The notes beneath the pieces are model-generated. The model had not been told where the DNA came from and made no database searches. It saw nothing but the letters and a program-made list of their open reading frames with translations. Made by a program: the position numbers and the translations under genes. Source: Dioscorea cayenensis subsp. rotundata (Eukaryota > Streptophyta > Magnoliopsida > Dioscoreales > Dioscoreaceae). Taken from it: DNA of 64,000 nucleotides. Positions 58,340-64,000 of this stretch are shown here, in pieces (the stretch's first letter is position 1; each line of letters begins with the position of its first letter). The stretch spans positions 24,031,868-24,095,867 of the forward strand of contig NC_052488.1 of assembly GCF_009730915.1 (NCBI RefSeq), in the 5' to 3' direction.

Positions 58340-60340
58340 CCCCACCGGAACCATCATGTTTAAACTCCGTCATATCTACCCACCCCAAATTCTTAACGGG
58401 ATTTTTAGAGTCAAAATCTTGATCTTTTATGTGAAAATTAATTACACACATGTTAACATCTTTACTTTGTGAGTTAGATTTTGCTATGCTTTCGCCATTA
58501 ATTTTTATTTTTATTTAATATAAATAAATAAATAACTGATTTATTAAAAAAAACCAAATAAAAAGAAAAAATAGAAAAGAAAAAATAATATAAACTTTGC
58601 ATATAATCTTATGTGAGGTGAAGCATTATTTAGATTAATAAAAAAAGATAGGAACAAAAAAAAGAGAAAGAATAATAGAAAGACGACTGACAAAGTCATG
58701 TCTGCCTAATTTGAACATGAATAAACATGTTCAAATGTCCAAAGGATAAGTGTGTTTTCCACGCCACCATGTTTCATTTCAAGCTATTAAGGCAATGAAA
58801 CTAAAGCACACATGTAACCCTTTTGTTTTATGTTATTCAACTTTAAATTTATGAAGTTTCATTTGTAAAAATTGAGCTCTCGTTTAATTTAATTTAAATG
58901 ATTTATGTGTTGTTCAATAGTCATTTTCTCTTTAGGGTTTTAGAAAATCAATGGATACTGTAATCCTTTCGTAAAAGTTGTTATATATAATTATAATTAC
59001 TATTATTTGTTTAGTTCATAAAAAAAATCTCCAATTATGTGATATATTTTTAAAAAATAAACTATTTATTAAAATATGAGGTGTGATCATCTCTTTGAGT
59101 GACACAAAACACTTTTATTAAAATATGATCACCCACATCTTTTAATTATATAGTTGTTTGAAATTAAATATCTACGTAAATATAAGATTAGATTAATTCA
59201 GTACAATTTTAATTTAATAGTTATTTTATATTTATTGTCCTTGGTTCAGTTCAGTTCAATTTATTTCTTTAATTACATTGTGTTTATTTTTATTATTATT
59301 TTTTAATATAGTTTAGTTCAATTTAATTTTTTTAAATTTATTTGTTGAATATTTTCCATATAAATTAACAACCATTCCTAACAAAAGTGTTCCTATCCAA
59401 GTAAACAAGGAAAAGAAAATTAATAAAAATTAAAATGAGGTTAGTTAAAGATAGTATAATTAGATTTATTATTTTTATTTTATTTTATTTTTTTGATAAA
59501 ATGGACAAGTTACTATTAAAGGTGCATAAGTTTGTTTAAAATATACCACGCATCCTCACTCTAAACAAAATACCTCACTTTGCCGGTGCATAGATCGAGG
59601 ACCCTATTTATCATATATTGGGTGGAAATTGAATCTCCAACTCACCCAATGAGAACAAATACCTTAATTGTTGGGTTAGCTTAACATTGATAATAAGAAA
59701 TAAATTTATATGATTAAAAAAAAGGATATATGGTAGTATTAATTACTATATTAACGAACTTCATTTTCACTTTTTGCAAGAGCTTGATCAATTCAATTGT
59801 CTGATAACGAGCCAGTCGTATGTTTAAAAGTGCAACTTGCGCATGAAGTTCCATTATTAAGTAATGCGTTATTTTTATAAATTAAATTTAGTTATAGTCG
59901 GCAAGATTCACCACCGCCCATGCTTACCATAGAAAATCCAATTAAGAAACTAACCACCTACTCTTTTTTTTTTTCAAGCCAAACAAGAAATTTTATTAAG
60001 CCCAAAGTAATTAAAATACACAGGCAAACCCAATCCAAACTTATAAAAGTCAGCCAACAACCACCAACTTTGCTTACCATATATATATATATATGTAAGT
60101 CTTCGTTACTCTCGAAATATATTTAAGGCTTCGTTTACTAATTAAGCACGTCCTAGGCTAAGAAAATTAGTTGGTGGCGAATTTTCAAATTGGACTTTCA
60201 TTATTCAAGGGAGGTGTACCACATAATTCGCATGCAGTCATGCCCATGGCCACGTAATGATTTGACAATAATAAAACTTTAGAAAATCTAAAAACTATGG
60301 CTAAATGTTCCAAATAATATATTAGATCAAGTAGTACTAG
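58340..60340. other. Upstream flank of SDR copy D
   Basis: 58440-58940 and 59890-60330 match the C flank (44160-44870, 45310-45640). Between them is AT-rich DNA special to D. No gene. It carries the unfilled SINE site near 58910-58940. Confidence 0.55.
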
Positions 60341-60348
60341 CCAGCGGC

Positions 60349-60356
60349 TATAAATA
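60349..60356 (+). promoter_or_regulatory. TATA box of SDR copy D
   Basis: TATAAATA 103 bp before the ATG, in the same context as copy C. Confidence 0.75.
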
Positions 60357-60451
60357 TGGTAGGGAAACGTGATCCCTATTCACAAATATTAATACTCACG
60401 TACACATACATAAATAAGAGACCATTTACACAGACAGAGTGAAAGAGGAAG

Positions 60452-61703
<1,252 letters not shown>

Positions 61704-61968
61704 GTCAAAATTTTGCATCCCTCTTTTCTAATGAGGTTTATCCATTTTAATAATAATAATAATAATAAATGTATGCAAATTACATAACTGGTGTCAGATA
61801 TACGTATGCTTTGTATATTAGCCAGTAACCAGTTGCTATTTCTCATTCCCTTTTCATAAATGTAATTTTCCATTGTCTTCATTGATATCATATTTTATTT
61901 TCTGTTTTCTTGTAATAAATTTGAATCCAATTTTTGATGAAAATTATCTTGCGGTAATTTTTTTTCTA

Positions 61969-61987
61969 TTATTATTATTATTATTAC

Positions 61988-62041
<54 letters not shown>
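61969..62041. repeat. (TTA)n microsatellite
   Basis: About 24 trinucleotides with three point interruptions. It produces the poly-Ile frame on the minus strand. Confidence 0.95.
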
Positions 62042-62042
<1 letters not shown>

Positions 62043-63250
62043 ATAAAATTTAAAAAAAATTCTCCAAAAAAGGAGACTCGGAGGCACATCATATCTTAAC
62101 AAAACCAAATGTTGAAAAAAATATTATGGACAAAGAAATATTTAAAGAACTAAATTTAGTGGTATGCTTTTAGAATGCATATTATTAGCAATTTGTTTGT
62201 GGATATGGCAACAAAAAAAAAACTCCTTTTAAACTTGTATGAGATGTGAACTGCCCCCCTTGGTCAAGATTCTCAGTTGATGGCTTTTCCTAGATTTTTG
62301 TTGATTAATTTGACCTCTTTCTTCCCCATAAATAAAAGTTTTTTTTATTTGTGAATATAATTTATTAATTACCTTCAAAGAGAGATTTCAACCTCATGAC
62401 TTTGGCTCATATATAGACAGTATTTTTGAAATCCGGTTTCATTTGACCTAAGGTTTCAAAGCACTGTTGTATGTGGCAATTGCACTACATCACATTTCTT
62501 TTTGAGCTGACAAGGAGGGGCCCATATACTTATTTTTGATGGCCCAAAGTGTGGGTCCTACACTGACATATAATTAAAAATATAATTTAAATATTTTTAA
62601 TTATATTTAAATTATATTTGTTTGCACAACAAAATATTCATCTTCAAATACCAAAGTAAACATTAGAATTCCTATTGTATGTCAGTATATAGTATTCTTT
62701 TAAAAAAAATTATATGAGAAAAATTTTATATTTGTTCTTCTGTATTTATAAAATATAAAACAATTATTTATTTGTTGAAATTTTATATTATTTTTAAAAA
62801 ATCTAATAATTTATAATACATTTTATATATTTATATAAAATTAAAATTATAAATATATATATATATATATATTATTCATGACTAGATTGGTTCGAGTTTC
62901 AGAACACTGCCCTTGGATTTCACAAAAACTTGCGAGCCTGATAGCAGTTGAATATACCAAATAATCCGTTCAAATCTTGATTTCAACATACTCCTTAAAA
63001 TTTTAATTTCTTTCCCAACAACATGTTCAATTCACGCATTCACACACACACACATAAGGCAAATCCTGACTTATAAAATCATTGTTAATCAAATTTCAGA
63101 ATTTGTATTTAGTTTGATCTGATAAACTAGGGATTCAGTGAAGCCATTATTTACATATATATAATAGGCCAAGTAGGTGGATAACTTAGACTATACCTCA
63201 TAGAATACTTTTGGCTGGAATTCTGGCATTTCAAGATGCTCAAATGAACC
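62042..63250. other. AT-rich intergenic DNA
   Basis: 62070-62215 is the D version of the flank that carries the gypsy element in C. Further right no gene or repeat, except (AT)n near 62853. Confidence 0.45.
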
Positions 63251-63255
63251 ATGAC

Positions 63256-64000
<745 letters not shown>

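Noticed and set aside
61895..62092. Poly-Ile frame on the minus strand
   Set aside because: A translation of the (TTA)n microsatellite.

Overview
This is nuclear DNA from a flowering plant. It is AT-rich, has spliced genes with GT..AG introns, and is packed with LTR retrotransposons, LINE, SINE and hAT-type debris. A two-domain GNA-type lectin and the overall style suggest a monocot (a yam-like genome would fit), but nothing here fixes the species. One scaffold gap of exactly 1,000 N lies at 30443-31442.

Left part (1-30.4 kb). The region starts with repeat-rich DNA: T-rich tandem repeats, MITE-like foldbacks and a block present twice, at about 1.87-2.7 kb and 15.9-16.5 kb. A Ty1/copia element with both LTRs lies on the minus strand (3161-7810). 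A non-autonomous hAT element has a perfect 8-bp target duplication (8234-9113). A copia gag fragment lies at 15.3-15.9 kb. Host genes are a GNA-type lectin (18633-19466) with an in-frame TGA between its two domains, the 3' part of a coiled-coil protein gene on the minus strand (20143-23737), and a decayed lectin copy (26.9-27.4 kb). Gag-bearing gypsy debris lies at 24.6-25.3 and 28.5-30.1 kb.

Right part (31.4-64 kb). A decayed LINE (32.0-34.3 kb, minus) is followed by a tandem cluster of four tropinone-reductase-like SDR genes, all on the plus strand and all with five exons. A (35.3-36.5 kb) is a clear pseudogene. B (40.7-41.9 kb) is almost whole but carries three 1-nt indels. C (45.75-46.95 kb) and D (60.45-61.70 kb) have intact ORFs of 266 and 265 codons with a complete NADP(H)-SDR active site. 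A/B and C/D are two pairs of segmental duplicates that include promoters. Copy C later received a 349-bp tandem duplication and a SINE upstream, and a young gypsy element (47422-52737, LTRs differing at 3 of 367 sites) downstream. The D copy shows the matching empty sites. LINE, MITE and LTR debris fills 53.5-58.3 kb.

The window ends in the last two exons of a minus-strand atypical SDR gene resembling Arabidopsis At5g02240 (63256 to beyond 64000). The genes do not form an operon-like unit. The coherent biological unit is the SDR cluster, where duplication, decay and retroelement insertion can be placed in order. I found no CRISPR array, no rRNA and no convincing tRNA gene.
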